NCBI GenBank assembly: GCA_945893145.1 | Contig: CAMDDZ010000011.1 | Location: forward strand, 25,262 to 89,261 | From: Rhodoplanes serenus | Lineage (GTDB): Bacteria; Pseudomonadota; Alphaproteobacteria; Rhizobiales; Xanthobacteraceae | DNA: 64,000 nt | Direction of reading: 5' to 3' | In this document: one piece after another, positions 42,679 to 52,257 of the stretch | How the letters are laid out: each line of letters opens with the position of its first letter | Numbering within the stretch: position 1 is the stretch's first letter | Position numbers and translations under genes: made by a program | Notes under the pieces: model-generated | Database searches by the model: none | What the model saw: only the letters and a program-made list of their open reading frames with translations | Told to the model about the DNA's origin: nothing

Positions 42679-43130
42679 CGATCGGGACTGCGAAGCAGCA
42701 TGAGCACGGTATCCAGGTGGCTCATGACCACTTCGCCGGTCGCATTGATGAGCGAATAGCGCCCGGTGACGATCCCGCGATCGGGTTTCGAGCGCGACCG
42801 CCGCTTGTCCGTCCACTTCAACTCGAGCGTCAGTGCATCTCCGGGATGGGCGGGTCGTAGGAAGCGGACCTCATCGTAGCCCACGGTCGCAATGACAGTG
42901 CGGCGCAGCGGAAGCATGTGGACGAGGTGCATCTTGATGGCAAACAGGTAAATTCCTGCAGCCGTCAACCCGCCGTGCTTTGACGCGAAGTCCTTGTCGA
43001 CGTGCATGGGCATCGGGTCCCAAACCGAGGCAAACGCCATGAGTTCGTTTTCTGGGATGACATAGGGTCCCGCCTGGATGGCGTTTCCGGGGACCACGTC
43101 CTCGAAGAAGATATCCGGTGTCTCATTCAT
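42675..43130 (-). CDS. MaoC-like hot-dog-fold hydratase/dehydratase
   Basis: 151 residues of the hot-dog fold with the hydratase dyad in a WDPMPMHVD segment (Asp38 and His43) and GLTAAGIYLFAIKMHLV helix. The family hydrates enoyl-CoAs or dehydrates hydroxyacyl-CoAs. ATG 43130 is chosen because similarity begins at FFEDVVPGNAIQAGPY; a TTG at 43211 is an alternative. It likely acts with the acyl-CoA ligase and thiolase-like genes. Confidence 0.87.
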   Translation of the reverse strand: MNETPDIFFEDVVPGNAIQAGPYVIPENELMAFASVWDPMPMHVDKDFASKHGGLTAAGIYLFAIKMHLVHMLPLRRTVIATVGYDEVRFLRPAHPGDALTLELKWTDKRRSRSKPDRGIVTGRYSLINATGEVVMSHLDTVLMLLRSPDR

Positions 43131-43259
43131 GCCGAAACCGGGCGCGTCACGCCGGAACGCTTGGGATTGCGCGTGGCGGATTCTTGGTGCCACGCCATGA
43201 CCGTCTGACAAAGCATCGTGGTATCATTCCGGCGCAGTAGTTGTGCGTGGGGGTAGTGC

Positions 43260-44048
43260 ATGTCCGAATTATCTCGTCCTGCTCGTATCTGGTATCAAAG
43301 CTTCGTCCATCCGACCGAGCAAGCGCCCTACATTGAGCGGCTGCAGGCATTTCTGGACGGGGCCGCGGGTGCCGGCATCAAATTCGAGGTCCATGGCCTC
43401 GATCCCCCGGATCGACACTTTCATCCATTGACGGAATTTCGTTGCGCCGCGCAGGTGATCCGCAACGCGATCGAGGCGGAGCGGGCCGGCTATGATGGCT
43501 TCATTATCGGCCATTTCCAGGAGCCCGGGCTTCTGGAGATCCGCGGCACGGTGGACATCCCTGTGATCGGCCTGGGCGAGGCCAATCTGCTCGCCGGGCT
43601 GAGCATGGGGGGCCGGCTTGGCTTGGTGACGATCGATCCGATCTTCATCAACTGGCATGAACGGCAGGTGATGGCTCATGGCCTCGATCAGCGCGTCGTC
43701 GGCGTACGCGCCATACGCGCGGATTTGCCGAGTTTCATGCGCGCTTTCACCGATGCTGCAAGTTACACCAAGGCCCGCGATGATTTCGTCGAGCAGGTGC
43801 GCCCGCTGGTCGCCGAGGGAGCAGAGGTCATTATTCCGGCGGGAGGCTTGCCGATGCTGTTGTTTGCACGTGAATGTCCGTTCGTCATCGACGGCGCATT
43901 GGTGCTCAATGGCATTGCGGTTGTGGCAAAGGCCGCCGAGATGGCGGTCGCGCTGCAGCGCTTGGTTGGATCCGTTGTCAGTCGCCGCGGCACTTACGCG
44001 AAGGCGTCGGCGTCGTGCGTCGAGGAGTATCTGAGTGCCCGCTGGTGA
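43260..44048 (+). CDS. Asp/Glu/hydantoin racemase-family protein lacking catalytic cysteines
   Basis: 262 residues, the usual length. The duplicated Rossmann-like halves are seen at AGYDGFIIGHFQEPGL (residues 77-91) and AEGAEVIIPAGGLPML (185-200). In active racemases both loops hold a Cys (around the motifs ...CFGDPGL and GCAG); here they are His85 and Ala194. It lies next to an allantoinase-like gene, so the substrate may still be a hydantoin or ureido compound. Racemase activity by the two-cysteine mechanism is not expected. Confidence 0.85.
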   Translation: MSELSRPARIWYQSFVHPTEQAPYIERLQAFLDGAAGAGIKFEVHGLDPPDRHFHPLTEFRCAAQVIRNAIEAERAGYDGFIIGHFQEPGLLEIRGTVDIPVIGLGEANLLAGLSMGGRLGLVTIDPIFINWHERQVMAHGLDQRVVGVRAIRADLPSFMRAFTDAASYTKARDDFVEQVRPLVAEGAEVIIPAGGLPMLLFARECPFVIDGALVLNGIAVVAKAAEMAVALQRLVGSVVSRRGTYAKASASCVEEYLSARW

Positions 44049-44065
44049 GGCCGATAAAGCTCTTG

Positions 44066-45421
44066 CTAAGACACCCGCGCAACATTGCGCCCCCAGCCAG
44101 GCTCCCCGATCGGTTGACCGTTCATGGCGACAGTCTTGCCCCGAACAATCGTCCGCACTGGCGCACCGGTCACTTCGAAGCCTTCATAAGGGGTCGCGTT
44201 GCCAATCGAATGCAGGCGGTCGGCCTTGATGATCTCGCGCTTGTTCATATCGACCAGCACGATATCGGCGTCGGCTCCTTCAGCCAGCGTGCCCTTTCGC
44301 GGGTAAAGCCCGAAGGCCTTGGCCGGCGCGGAGCAGGCCATGCGAACATATTGCGGCAACGTCAGGCGGCCCCGCGAAACCTCCGTGAGCATCAGCCGCA
44401 TCGACGTCTCGACGCCGGGAAATCCCGGTGCGCAATCCCAGATCGGATCGCGCAGCTTCTCTTCGCGAAGATGAGGGGCGTGGTCCGTCGACAGGATATC
44501 GATGGTGCCTTCGACCAGAGCTTGCCAGAGCGGTTCCTTGTGCCCCGGCTCGCGCACCGGAGGTTTGACCCGGAGAAAGTTGGGGCCGAGTCTGGCGCCG
44601 TCGTCGGTGCTGAGGAAGAGATACTGCGGGCAGGTCTCAACCGTGATGTCGACGCCGCGTTGCTTCGCGAATCTGATGTGCGGTAGCGAATGGCGGGTGC
44701 TCTCGTGAGCGATGTGGACTTTGCAGCCCGTCCATTCCGAAAAGATCGCGGTGCGGCTCACGGCCTCGATCGTGGCGATGTCGCTGTGTTGTTCCAGATG
44801 AGCGGCGGCGTCGCGCCGTCCCGATCGTATCAGCCGCTCGCCGCGCCACATCAGAATCGGCGTGTTCTCGGCATGCACCGTGCAGCGTATGCCAAGCCCA
44901 GCCAGCACGTCGAAGGCGTCCAGAATCGCACCGTCCGGCGGACAGGGCACCAGCGGATTTTCGCTGCCCATGTAGAGTTTGAATGAAACGGCTCCGGCCT
45001 CGACCATCGGCTTGAGCTGATCGCGATTGTGCTCGCCGATGTTGCCATAGATGCCGAAGTTCACGATGGCCTGGCGCTCCGCGATCGCGATCTTCTGAAC
45101 CAGCGCTTCGACGCTGGACGTCGGAGGATTGGTGTTCGGCATATCGAACACCGTGGTGATGCCGCCGACGGCGGCGGCCTGTGTGGCGGTGGTCCAGGTT
45201 TCCTTGTGGGCAAAGCCGGGCTCCCGGAAATGCACGTGCACGTCGATTGCACCCGGCAACACATAGAGTCCGTTGGCGTCGATTTGTTCGCGGGCCGGCG
45301 GCATCTGCTCGGTCGTGCCGATGCCGACGATCTTTCCGGCATCGACTGCGATTGACTGCGACGCGATCGCGTCGGGGCTCACAAGCCGTCCGCCGGAAAT
45401 GACGAGGTCGACTGGTTTCAT
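44066..45421 (-). CDS. Dihydroorotase/allantoinase-like cyclic amidohydrolase
   Basis: 451 residues. Metal site: His62 and His64 (VHVHFREPG), carboxylated Lys148 (VSFKLYMG), further His residues and Asp in STDHAPH. The sequence lies between allantoinase and dihydroorotase, and the HVHFREPG and GFPGVETSMRLML motifs are common to both. It hydrolyses a cyclic amide such as allantoin, dihydropyrimidine or hydantoin. It follows the deaminase-like gene by 19 bases and is a paralogue of the gene at 61642-63084. Confidence 0.92.
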   Translation of the reverse strand: MKPVDLVISGGRLVSPDAIASQSIAVDAGKIVGIGTTEQMPPAREQIDANGLYVLPGAIDVHVHFREPGFAHKETWTTATQAAAVGGITTVFDMPNTNPPTSSVEALVQKIAIAERQAIVNFGIYGNIGEHNRDQLKPMVEAGAVSFKLYMGSENPLVPCPPDGAILDAFDVLAGLGIRCTVHAENTPILMWRGERLIRSGRRDAAAHLEQHSDIATIEAVSRTAIFSEWTGCKVHIAHESTRHSLPHIRFAKQRGVDITVETCPQYLFLSTDDGARLGPNFLRVKPPVREPGHKEPLWQALVEGTIDILSTDHAPHLREEKLRDPIWDCAPGFPGVETSMRLMLTEVSRGRLTLPQYVRMACSAPAKAFGLYPRKGTLAEGADADIVLVDMNKREIIKADRLHSIGNATPYEGFEVTGAPVRTIVRGKTVAMNGQPIGEPGWGRNVARVS

Positions 45422-45440
45422 GGTAGCCTCAATGGCGATC

Positions 45441-46877
45441 TCATGGGACGAAATCGGCGATGTCGTGGGCGACACCGAACAAATCCGCGTTGCGCCGCCG
45501 CAGGCTTTGCGTCATCGACCGCACCTCCTGCATCAGCGCTTCCGCGTCGAATGTCTGAATTTTGCGGTTCTCCATGACGATGCGCCCGTCGACCATGACG
45601 GTTTCGACGCTGGCGCCGGTTTCCGCAAACACCAATTGGCTCACGATGTCGTTGACCGGAATCCACCACGGCGAATCGAGTCGGTAGACGACAAGATCGG
45701 CGATGAAACCCGGCGCGATCGCGCCGAGCTTGTCGTGGCGGAGCGCGCCGGCGCCACCGGCCGTCGCCATGCGCAGAACCTCGCCCGCCGTGATCCAGCG
45801 TGTGCGATCCGGCTCGGCCGAGCGGTGCGCGGTCGCAAGCGCGCGCATTGCTTCGTGCATGACTAGATTGTCGTTGCAGCTTGAGCCGTCGGTGCCCACG
45901 GCGAGCCGCACGCCGCGGCGATGCATCAGCGGCGCACGCGCAAGGCCGGTGCCGATGCGGCTGTTGCTTTCCGGATTGAGGACTGCGGTTGCCTTGCGGT
46001 CGGCCATCAGCTCGATGTCGTCGTCGGTGAGCCAGATGCTGTGCGCGCAGGACCAGCGGTCCGAGAGCACACCGAGGTCGGCCAGATGCCGGACCATTGT
46101 GGTGCCGTAGCGGCCCTGCGCCAGCTCCTGCTGCTTTTTGGTTTCGAGCAGATGGGTGTGGATGCCGGTGTCGTGGCGTTCGGCCAATTCGGCGCAAAGG
46201 GTCAGCGCAGCGTCGCTACAGCGGTCGGGATTCGACGGCGCCGGAAACACCGACAGCCGCGGCTGGCCATGCCATTTCCGGATGGTGGCGCTCATCAAAT
46301 CCGATAGCTCGCCATAGGGCTGCGGCTTGAGCAGCTCGACCTCGCTGATGCGGGACTTGAGATCGTCTGGAATGGGCGCGGTGGGAAAGATGTCGCTGAA
46401 CGGACCGTCAAAGAAGCGCATGCCGAGCGCGACCCGCACGCCGGTTTCGCTCCAGGCCGACAACACGGCGTCGGTGTCGGCGAGCGAAAAGCGCTGGCCC
46501 GGGAAATGGTCGATCGCCGCCGTGGAGCCGCTGGTCAGGAGGCCGTAGGCCGTCAACAGCACGCTCAGTCTGATCTCGTCCGGTGTGCGCCGCGAGGTAT
46601 GTGCTTGGGTTAGCCACATGAACGCCGGATGGCTCATGCGGTCGCCGAAACCCGCCATGGTGCTGGACTGCGAATGGGTGTGCGCGTTGACCAGCCCAGG
46701 TGCGATCAGCCGATCCCGGCAATCGACACGCCGGTCGGGCACGGCCGGGCCGGTGTAGGGCCCGCGCCCGACCTCGGCGATTCGATCGTCGCGCACCAGG
46801 ACGTATCCGCCATCGATGATCGTGTCGCGCGTGTCGAGCGTGAGGATCGTGGCATCGTGCAGCAATGTCGTTGTCAT
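45441..46877 (-). CDS. Amidohydrolase, aminohydrolase/chlorohydrolase type
   Basis: 478 residues. Metal ligands: His66 and His68 (GLVNAHTHSQ), His in THLLET, His in CAHSIWL and Asp in GTDGSSCND. This set marks the subtype III amidohydrolases (TrzN, AtzA, SAH deaminase, guanine deaminase), which use one metal to deaminate or dehalogenate N-heterocycles. It overlaps the ornithine-cyclodeaminase-like gene (ATGA). Paralogues are encoded at 52258, 53822 and 55428. Confidence 0.92.
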   Translation of the reverse strand: MTTTLLHDATILTLDTRDTIIDGGYVLVRDDRIAEVGRGPYTGPAVPDRRVDCRDRLIAPGLVNAHTHSQSSTMAGFGDRMSHPAFMWLTQAHTSRRTPDEIRLSVLLTAYGLLTSGSTAAIDHFPGQRFSLADTDAVLSAWSETGVRVALGMRFFDGPFSDIFPTAPIPDDLKSRISEVELLKPQPYGELSDLMSATIRKWHGQPRLSVFPAPSNPDRCSDAALTLCAELAERHDTGIHTHLLETKKQQELAQGRYGTTMVRHLADLGVLSDRWSCAHSIWLTDDDIELMADRKATAVLNPESNSRIGTGLARAPLMHRRGVRLAVGTDGSSCNDNLVMHEAMRALATAHRSAEPDRTRWITAGEVLRMATAGGAGALRHDKLGAIAPGFIADLVVYRLDSPWWIPVNDIVSQLVFAETGASVETVMVDGRIVMENRKIQTFDAEALMQEVRSMTQSLRRRNADLFGVAHDIADFVP

Positions 46878-47908
46878 GACGCGATCTCCTCGGGCGTCGC
46901 GCTCGCTTGGCGGCAGGCGCCAGTGAACGGATTGAACTCCAGGCCAATGCCGCTTCGCGCGGCGCGGCCGACGATCGCCTCGGCGAGAGCGATGTCCTGC
47001 GCGACAATGCCGATCGACTTGAACACCGTCACATCGCAGGAACCGGCTGGCGCTGGCGTGCCGCCCAGCATCAGTTCGCCGATCTCCCCTGCGATCTGCG
47101 ATTCATTGAGGTGGCCCGTTCGCAACGGGATACAAATGTCACCCGCGCGCTCCATGCAGCCGCTGCGGTGATCGGCATAGACGCGCGCGCGCGCGATGAG
47201 ATCGTTGTCGGCCTCGCGTGCTTGCGGGCGATTGGCGCCGGCGAGGATCACCAGCGCGCCGGGCTTGACCTCCCGGCCCGGAAAGACCGGCGTATCGGCC
47301 GTCGTGATGGTCACGATGACGTCGGCGTCCCGCACGGCGACAGCCGGATCAGTGACCGCGCGCACGTCGCAGCCGCCAAGCTCCGGTGCATTCCGAAGCT
47401 GGGCTGCAAGATCGCCTGAGTGCTGCGCGCCCCGCCCGACAATAGAAATGCTTTTGAACGGGCGCACGAGTGCGAGATACCGGATCGCGGCGGGCGCGAT
47501 CTTGCCGGCGCCGAACACGGCCAACGTTTCGGCATTCTTCGGCGCCAAGCGTTGCGCCGCCGCGGCGAGGCCGGCGGCCGTCCGGTGATTGTTGAACAGC
47601 GTTGTGGCGATCAGTGCGATGGGCGCACATTGCACGGCGTTCCACAGCATCATCATGCTCGAGGCCTTGCGCTGGCGTGTGCTCGGATCGGGATAGACGT
47701 GCATGTTGGCCTTGATCGCAAACGAGCTGTTATCGGAATGGCCGGCCAGCACCAATACGTTGCCCTTGGGATTGTCGCGTCCCATGTCCAGCCGGCCGGG
47801 CGCCGGTATGTGGCCGGCGGTGTGGCGCCGATACGCATCGGCCATAGCCTCGATCGCGGCCATGGGCTCGATCAATCGCTCAACCGCTTGCTCGGATAGG
47901 ATACGCAT
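46874..47908 (-). CDS. Ornithine cyclodeaminase/mu-crystallin-family protein
   Basis: 344 residues. The substrate Lys and Arg are seen in AIKANMHVYP and NNHRTAAGLAAA. The NAD motif is FGAGKIAPAAI, irregular compared with GxGxQA. The C-terminal FKSIGIVAQDIALAEAI supplies the catalytic Asp. Family reactions are ornithine cyclodeamination, alanine dehydrogenation and ketimine reduction. Neighbouring ring hydrolases suggest it recycles an amino-acid or imine product. Confidence 0.9.
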   Translation of the reverse strand: MRILSEQAVERLIEPMAAIEAMADAYRRHTAGHIPAPGRLDMGRDNPKGNVLVLAGHSDNSSFAIKANMHVYPDPSTRQRKASSMMMLWNAVQCAPIALIATTLFNNHRTAAGLAAAAQRLAPKNAETLAVFGAGKIAPAAIRYLALVRPFKSISIVGRGAQHSGDLAAQLRNAPELGGCDVRAVTDPAVAVRDADVIVTITTADTPVFPGREVKPGALVILAGANRPQAREADNDLIARARVYADHRSGCMERAGDICIPLRTGHLNESQIAGEIGELMLGGTPAPAGSCDVTVFKSIGIVAQDIALAEAIVGRAARSGIGLEFNPFTGACRQASATPEEIAS

Positions 47909-47950
47909 GAAGTCCCGGTCTCGATGTTTAGAAAAGGCCGCTGTCCTTGC

Positions 47951-48718
47951 TCATGTGTGGGTCCAGCGAAGCAGCCGCTTCTCGCTGGCCGAGGTGGACC
48001 AAAACACGGCGAGAGCCACGGTAACGGACGTCAGAACCGCCGCCCATAACAGTTCGGTTTCCCGCATCTCACCGGATTCGAGAATGAGATTGCCCAGCCC
48101 CTTCGATCCCGTGATCCATTCCGACAGCATCGCGCCGAGGATGGCGCTCGATCCGGCGACCCGCAGCCCTGTGAACAGATAGGGCAACGCGAAGGGAATG
48201 CGCACAAAGCGGAGCTGCTGCCAGCGCGACGCACCATAGACATGGAGGAGTTCTGCGGCGTTGCGGTCGGCGCTCTGGAGACCGCGCATCGTGTTGATGA
48301 GCATCGGAAAAAACGACACGATGGTTACGACGGCCATGCTGGTGCTGATGCCGCGGCCGAAAATCAGCATCATGATCGGCGCCACCGCCGCGACCGGTGT
48401 CGAGCGGAACACCAGCACGACCGGCAGCGAAGCCTGCGCCAGGTTCCGGCTCATCGTGAAAGAAATGGCAATTGCGGTCGCGAGCAGCGTGCTGAGCATC
48501 AGCCCGAATGCGGCGGCCGATAGCGTGAAGCCGGCCTGCGACGCGATCACCTGCCGGTTCTTTTGCATGGCTTGGAATACGTCGAGCGGTAGCGGGACGA
48601 GGTACTTGGGGATCCGCAAGCCACTCACGATCAGGTGCCACGCCACAAAGAACACCGCGGCGCCAAGAATGATCTGGATCAACCGCTTCAACATGAGGCG
48701 TTGCGTTTGCGTGGTCAT
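47951..48718 (-). CDS. ABC transporter permease, SsuC type (second permease)
   Basis: 255 residues with six membrane segments; EAA loop LLHVYGASRWQQLRFVRIPFALPYLFTG. ATG 48718 lies four bases after the upstream permease stop; an earlier start inside that gene is possible. Its partner permease is a distinct protein, so the importer probably uses a heterodimer. Confidence 0.92.
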   Translation of the reverse strand: MTTQTQRLMLKRLIQIILGAAVFFVAWHLIVSGLRIPKYLVPLPLDVFQAMQKNRQVIASQAGFTLSAAAFGLMLSTLLATAIAISFTMSRNLAQASLPVVLVFRSTPVAAVAPIMMLIFGRGISTSMAVVTIVSFFPMLINTMRGLQSADRNAAELLHVYGASRWQQLRFVRIPFALPYLFTGLRVAGSSAILGAMLSEWITGSKGLGNLILESGEMRETELLWAAVLTSVTVALAVFWSTSASEKRLLRWTHT

Positions 48719-48722
48719 CGCA

Positions 48723-49511
48723 TCAATCCGCGATCTCAACGTCGCGTTGCCAGGTGACGACGAGGCGTTCGATTAGCGCCCAGATGCCAAAGCCCGCTGC
48801 GGCCAGGAAGCAGGTGAGGAAGACTGACAGCCAGACCTTGGGCGTATCGTAGGAAAACAGCGCATAGAGCATCATGGCGCCGACGCCTCGATCGGCGCCT
48901 GCCCACTCGGCCGTAATCGCGCCGAGCACGGCGGAGGGCGCGGCGATCTTGAGGCCCGCGAAAAGATACGGCAGCGCGCTCGGGATCAGAAGCATCCACA
49001 GCGTCTGCACACGCGACGCCGAGAGGACGTGCATCAATTCGCGCTGGCGCGCGTCCGCCGCCTGCAGCCCCTGCATGGTGCCGACCAGCATCGGGAATTG
49101 GCTGGCCAGCGCCGCGATGGCGATCTGCACCTGCGGTCCGGTGCCAAGCCACAGCGCCAGCAGCGGCGCGGTCGCGATGATCGGAATGCTGTGGATGATC
49201 ACGCCGAAATTGTAGATCGGCCCGTACACCGCGCGCACCGAAACAGCGATGGAGCCAGCTGTCATGGCGATGGCGGCCGCAATAAAATACCCCATCGCGG
49301 ACTTCCACGCGGTCGGCGCGAGATTCTCGGTGACTAGGCGCGGGGAGTTCCAGATCTCCATGACGACTTCAGAGGGCGAGGGGACGAAGACCGGCAGGAG
49401 ATTCGCGTGCTTTGCCGCCTCGGCCAACCCGATCAGCACCGCGCCGGTCAGGAGCGGCCGCCAGCTCGCGCGCGCAATTTTATGCGAGGCAGCCAGGGCG
49501 GCAGTCATCAA
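48723..49511 (-). CDS. ABC transporter permease, SsuC type (first permease)
   Basis: 262 residues with six membrane segments; EAA loop LMHVLSASRVQTLWMLLIPSALPYLFAG. It overlaps the ATPase stop by four bases. Clearly related to, but different from, the second permease. Confidence 0.92.
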   Translation of the reverse strand: MMTAALAASHKIARASWRPLLTGAVLIGLAEAAKHANLLPVFVPSPSEVVMEIWNSPRLVTENLAPTAWKSAMGYFIAAAIAMTAGSIAVSVRAVYGPIYNFGVIIHSIPIIATAPLLALWLGTGPQVQIAIAALASQFPMLVGTMQGLQAADARQRELMHVLSASRVQTLWMLLIPSALPYLFAGLKIAAPSAVLGAITAEWAGADRGVGAMMLYALFSYDTPKVWLSVFLTCFLAAAGFGIWALIERLVVTWQRDVEIAD

Positions 49512-50344
49512 TAGGCCTCGATGGGCTCGCCGCGCGCGGGGGCGCCGCCTTGCTCATTGCCGAACAGCCCATCGCGCACGCGGTTGACGCAATCGAAGAA
49601 TTCAGGCGTGCGCATCATGGCAAGCCCGCGCGGCCGGGGCAGCGGCACGTCGATGATGGTCGTGACGCGGCCGGGGCGCGCGCTCATGACGTAGACGCGA
49701 TCCGACATGAACACCGCTTCCGCGATCGAATGGGTGACGAGGAGCGCCGTGGTTCCGGATTCCGCCCAGATGCGCAGAAGCTCGAGGTTCATGCGTTGAC
49801 GCGTGATCTCGTCGAGCGCGCCGAACGGCTCGTCGAGCAGCAAGATGTCGGGGGTCAGAACCAGGGCGCGTGCGATCGCCACGCGCTGCTGCATTCCACC
49901 GGAAAGCTGGTGCGGCAGCGCATCCTCGAAGCCATTGAGGCCGACCAGATCGATCAGGTCTTTCGTGGTGCGCGTCGAGCGCTTGGAACTGCCGCGCCCC
50001 ACCACGTCGAGCGGCAGCTCGATGTTTTGTTTGACCGATCGCCACGGCAGCAGCGTGGGACTCTGGAACACGAAGCCCAGCGAATGCGCATGCCTCGCGA
50101 GTCGTGGAGACTCGCCCCCCAGGCTGATGCTGCCGGCGAACGGCTGCATGATGTCGGCGACCAAGCGGAGCAACGTCGACTTGCCGCAACCGCTCGGTCC
50201 GATGATGGCGGCGAACTGTCCCGCCGCGACATTCATGTCGATCTTGTCGAGCGCGATCACCGGCTCGCCACGGCCGTAGAAGACCATGGAGAGCTGTTCA
50301 ATCTTGATGTCGCGCGGCACAGCCGCGACAGGCGGCGCCTGCAT
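49508..50344 (-). CDS. ABC transporter ATP-binding protein, SsuB type
   Basis: 278 residues: Walker [10 protein letters not shown] (49-57), signature LSGGM (147-151), Walker B ILLLDEP (167-173). Its ATG shares one base with the receptor stop (TGATG-type overlap at 50344). It powers the two-permease importer. Confidence 0.94.
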   Translation of the reverse strand: MQAPPVAAVPRDIKIEQLSMVFYGRGEPVIALDKIDMNVAAGQFAAIIGPSGCGKSTLLRLVADIMQPFAGSISLGGESPRLARHAHSLGFVFQSPTLLPWRSVKQNIELPLDVVGRGSSKRSTRTTKDLIDLVGLNGFEDALPHQLSGGMQQRVAIARALVLTPDILLLDEPFGALDEITRQRMNLELLRIWAESGTTALLVTHSIAEAVFMSDRVYVMSARPGRVTTIIDVPLPRPRGLAMMRTPEFFDCVNRVRDGLFGNEQGGAPARGEPIEAY

Positions 50345-51369
50345 CAGGAGGTCAGGGCCGCATCGATGAAGCTCGCGTCGCAGAGATCCGCGACCTTCAT
50401 GTCGGTCTTGACCATTCCGACCTTACGATAGATCTCGATGATTTTTCCAAACAGCGCCAAGTCCAGCGCGAGCAGGCCCTTTGTCGTTGCGGGGCCGTAC
50501 TCGATGTAGGGCTTGCTCTCGATGATCTCGGTGAGCTGCGCCTGATAGTTGAGACCGGGCGCGCCGTATTTGTCGACCATCAGCCTGGCGATCGTTTCCG
50601 GATTGGACAGCGCCCACTTGTGTCCCTCGATCGCGGCCTTGAGGAAACGCACCACCAGGTCGCGGTTGGCTGCGAGGAAATCTTCGCGGCCGTAGATCGT
50701 GCAGGTGGTTTCGGGGAGCCCGAGATCTTGGGCATTGAGCGCGTAGATTTCCACCCCGCGCGTTTTCAGCATCACGCCCTGGTTGGTGACATAGCCGCAA
50801 TAGCCGTCGAGCTGCCCGCTGACGAGGGCGGCGGGATCGGGCGCCGACGGCACGATCTTCACGTCGTCGGGTTTCAACCCCGCGTCCATGATCAGATTGA
50901 GCATCAGAGGCTTGCCGGAGGTGGAGACCGCAATGGTCTTGCCTTTCATCTCTTGGACCGACTTGATCGGAGTCTTGGCGAGACTCATGATGCTGTACGG
51001 GCTTTTCTGAAATATCGTACCGATCACCTTGATCGGGATGCCCTTTTCACGCGCGACGATCAGCGGGCCGATGGGCCGGTCGCCGAGTTGCGATTGTCCG
51101 GCCGCCACGTTCGCGACCGGATCGATGTTGGGGCCGCCTGACACGAATGTCGGATCGATGCCGAATTTCTTGAAGGTGCCTTTCTCGATACCGCCGAAGA
51201 AGCCGCCGTATTGGATGCTCTTGACCCAAGAGAGCTGGAACGACAGCGGCTTATCCTGAGCGAGCGCGTTGCCAAGCCCGATCCAGGGGGCTGCTACGAA
51301 GCCTGCGGCAGCCGAAGCGCCGGTTTTCAGCAAGCGGCGTCGGGTGGGATTGTGCTTGAAAGTCATCAC
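50344..51369 (-). CDS. NMT1-type ABC substrate-binding protein with Tat signal
   Basis: 341 residues. The N-terminus has a twin-arginine motif (TRRRLLKTGASAAAGFVAAPW) with cleavage after NALA. The core SFQLSWVKSIQYGGFFGGIEKGTFKKFGIDPTFVSGG matches pyrimidine/aromatic-type NMT1 receptors such as ThiY. It is the first gene of the importer operon that continues with ring-opening enzymes, so its ligand is probably their substrate. Confidence 0.92.
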   Translation of the reverse strand: MMTFKHNPTRRRLLKTGASAAAGFVAAPWIGLGNALAQDKPLSFQLSWVKSIQYGGFFGGIEKGTFKKFGIDPTFVSGGPNIDPVANVAAGQSQLGDRPIGPLIVAREKGIPIKVIGTIFQKSPYSIMSLAKTPIKSVQEMKGKTIAVSTSGKPLMLNLIMDAGLKPDDVKIVPSAPDPAALVSGQLDGYCGYVTNQGVMLKTRGVEIYALNAQDLGLPETTCTIYGREDFLAANRDLVVRFLKAAIEGHKWALSNPETIARLMVDKYGAPGLNYQAQLTEIIESKPYIEYGPATTKGLLALDLALFGKIIEIYRKVGMVKTDMKVADLCDASFIDAALTS

Positions 51370-51379
51370 TGTTCTCCGT

Positions 51380-51407
51380 TCTGGAATGCCATGTCTGGAA
51401 TGCTATG
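51380..51407. repeat. Tandem 14-base repeat in the leader of the binding-protein gene
   Basis: Two adjacent copies of a TCTGGAATGC(C/T)ATG unit differ at one base. They lie 11-38 bases upstream of the receptor ATG (51369). The position just before the ribosome site and next to a GntR gene suggests a regulator or RNA-level element. Confidence 0.4.
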
Positions 51408-51448
51408 CCGAATGTCTTGTCCCAATAGTTAGCAAGCGTTGTGCCAGC

Positions 51449-52135
51449 TCAATCGGGCGATGCCGACAGTTGGGCCAGGCCTTCTGTTCCGAGCAACAAG
51501 GCAAATTGGGCCGTGGTTTCGCGGATATGCGCAGCAAGCAGTTTTTCGGCGAGCGCGAGATCCTTCGCCAAGGCTGCCTTCACGATGGCGGCATGGCTCG
51601 ACCTGATAACGGGATGGCGGCTGCTGCGGAGCACGGCCAGGCGACGGTAACGGTCGAAGTGATCGTGCAGCATGGTGCAAAAGCCCAGCAGGCGCGGCAG
51701 GCCGCAGGCTGCGATCAGCGCCATGTGGTAGCCGCGATGCAGTTCCTCCCAGGCTTCGTCGATCAGAAGCTTATCGCTGCGCGGGCTTCGGCTCAGCCGA
51801 TGCTGGGCCGCCAGAACCTGCGCCTCCCAGGCGTCAGTGCCGCGCTCGATGGAAAGCCGCAGCGCCGTCGTTTCGATGCGGACCCGCGTCTCAGTCACGT
51901 CGCGCAGATCGTCAGCCGACGCGGGGGCGACGCGAAAGCCGCGCTGGCCCTCCTGGATCACAAGCCCGCGGCCGGCCAGTCCGGCCAGCGCTTCCCGCAG
52001 CGGGCTCATGCTGACTTGATAGCGGTCGCACAGGCCCTGCAACCGCAGGCGGATTCCCGGAGCCAATTGCCCGCTGAGGATGTCAGTGGCCAGGCGCGCC
52101 TGGACCGCTTGGGCGAATGTGCGGGATTCATCCAT
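51449..52135 (-). CDS. GntR-family regulator, FadR/FCD subfamily
   Basis: 228 residues: N-terminal winged helix (residues 10-70; GIRLRLQGLCDRYQVSMSPLREALAGLAGRGLV) and C-terminal all-helical FCD ligand domain (HRGYHMALIAACGLPRLL). Such regulators respond to small organic acids. It lies upstream of the two-permease importer operon and likely controls it and itself. Confidence 0.93.
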   Translation of the reverse strand: MDESRTFAQAVQARLATDILSGQLAPGIRLRLQGLCDRYQVSMSPLREALAGLAGRGLVIQEGQRGFRVAPASADDLRDVTETRVRIETTALRLSIERGTDAWEAQVLAAQHRLSRSPRSDKLLIDEAWEELHRGYHMALIAACGLPRLLGFCTMLHDHFDRYRRLAVLRSSRHPVIRSSHAAIVKAALAKDLALAEKLLAAHIRETTAQFALLLGTEGLAQLSASPD

Positions 52136-52257
52136 CGGTCAGGCACTCCATCCAGTTCGGTGCCGAGGCGCGGTCACTGCCGAAATTCCAGGCAGTAATT
52201 TGTGCAGGCTGCCTAAATTTATATAATCTGTCAAAATGTCGAAATTTCTACGGGGCG
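52136..52257. promoter_or_regulatory. A/T-rich region upstream of the GntR gene
   Basis: The region around 52213-52250 is unusually A/T-rich for this DNA. It contains a perfect TTGACA on the minus strand (52234-52229) and a perfect TATAAT on the plus strand (52222-52227), but these do not form one correctly spaced promoter. Likely the GntR control region. Confidence 0.35.

Noticed and set aside
49412..52198. Two plus-strand frames opposite the importer and GntR genes
   Set aside because: Both are shadows of minus-strand genes with full Walker or helix-turn-helix motifs.
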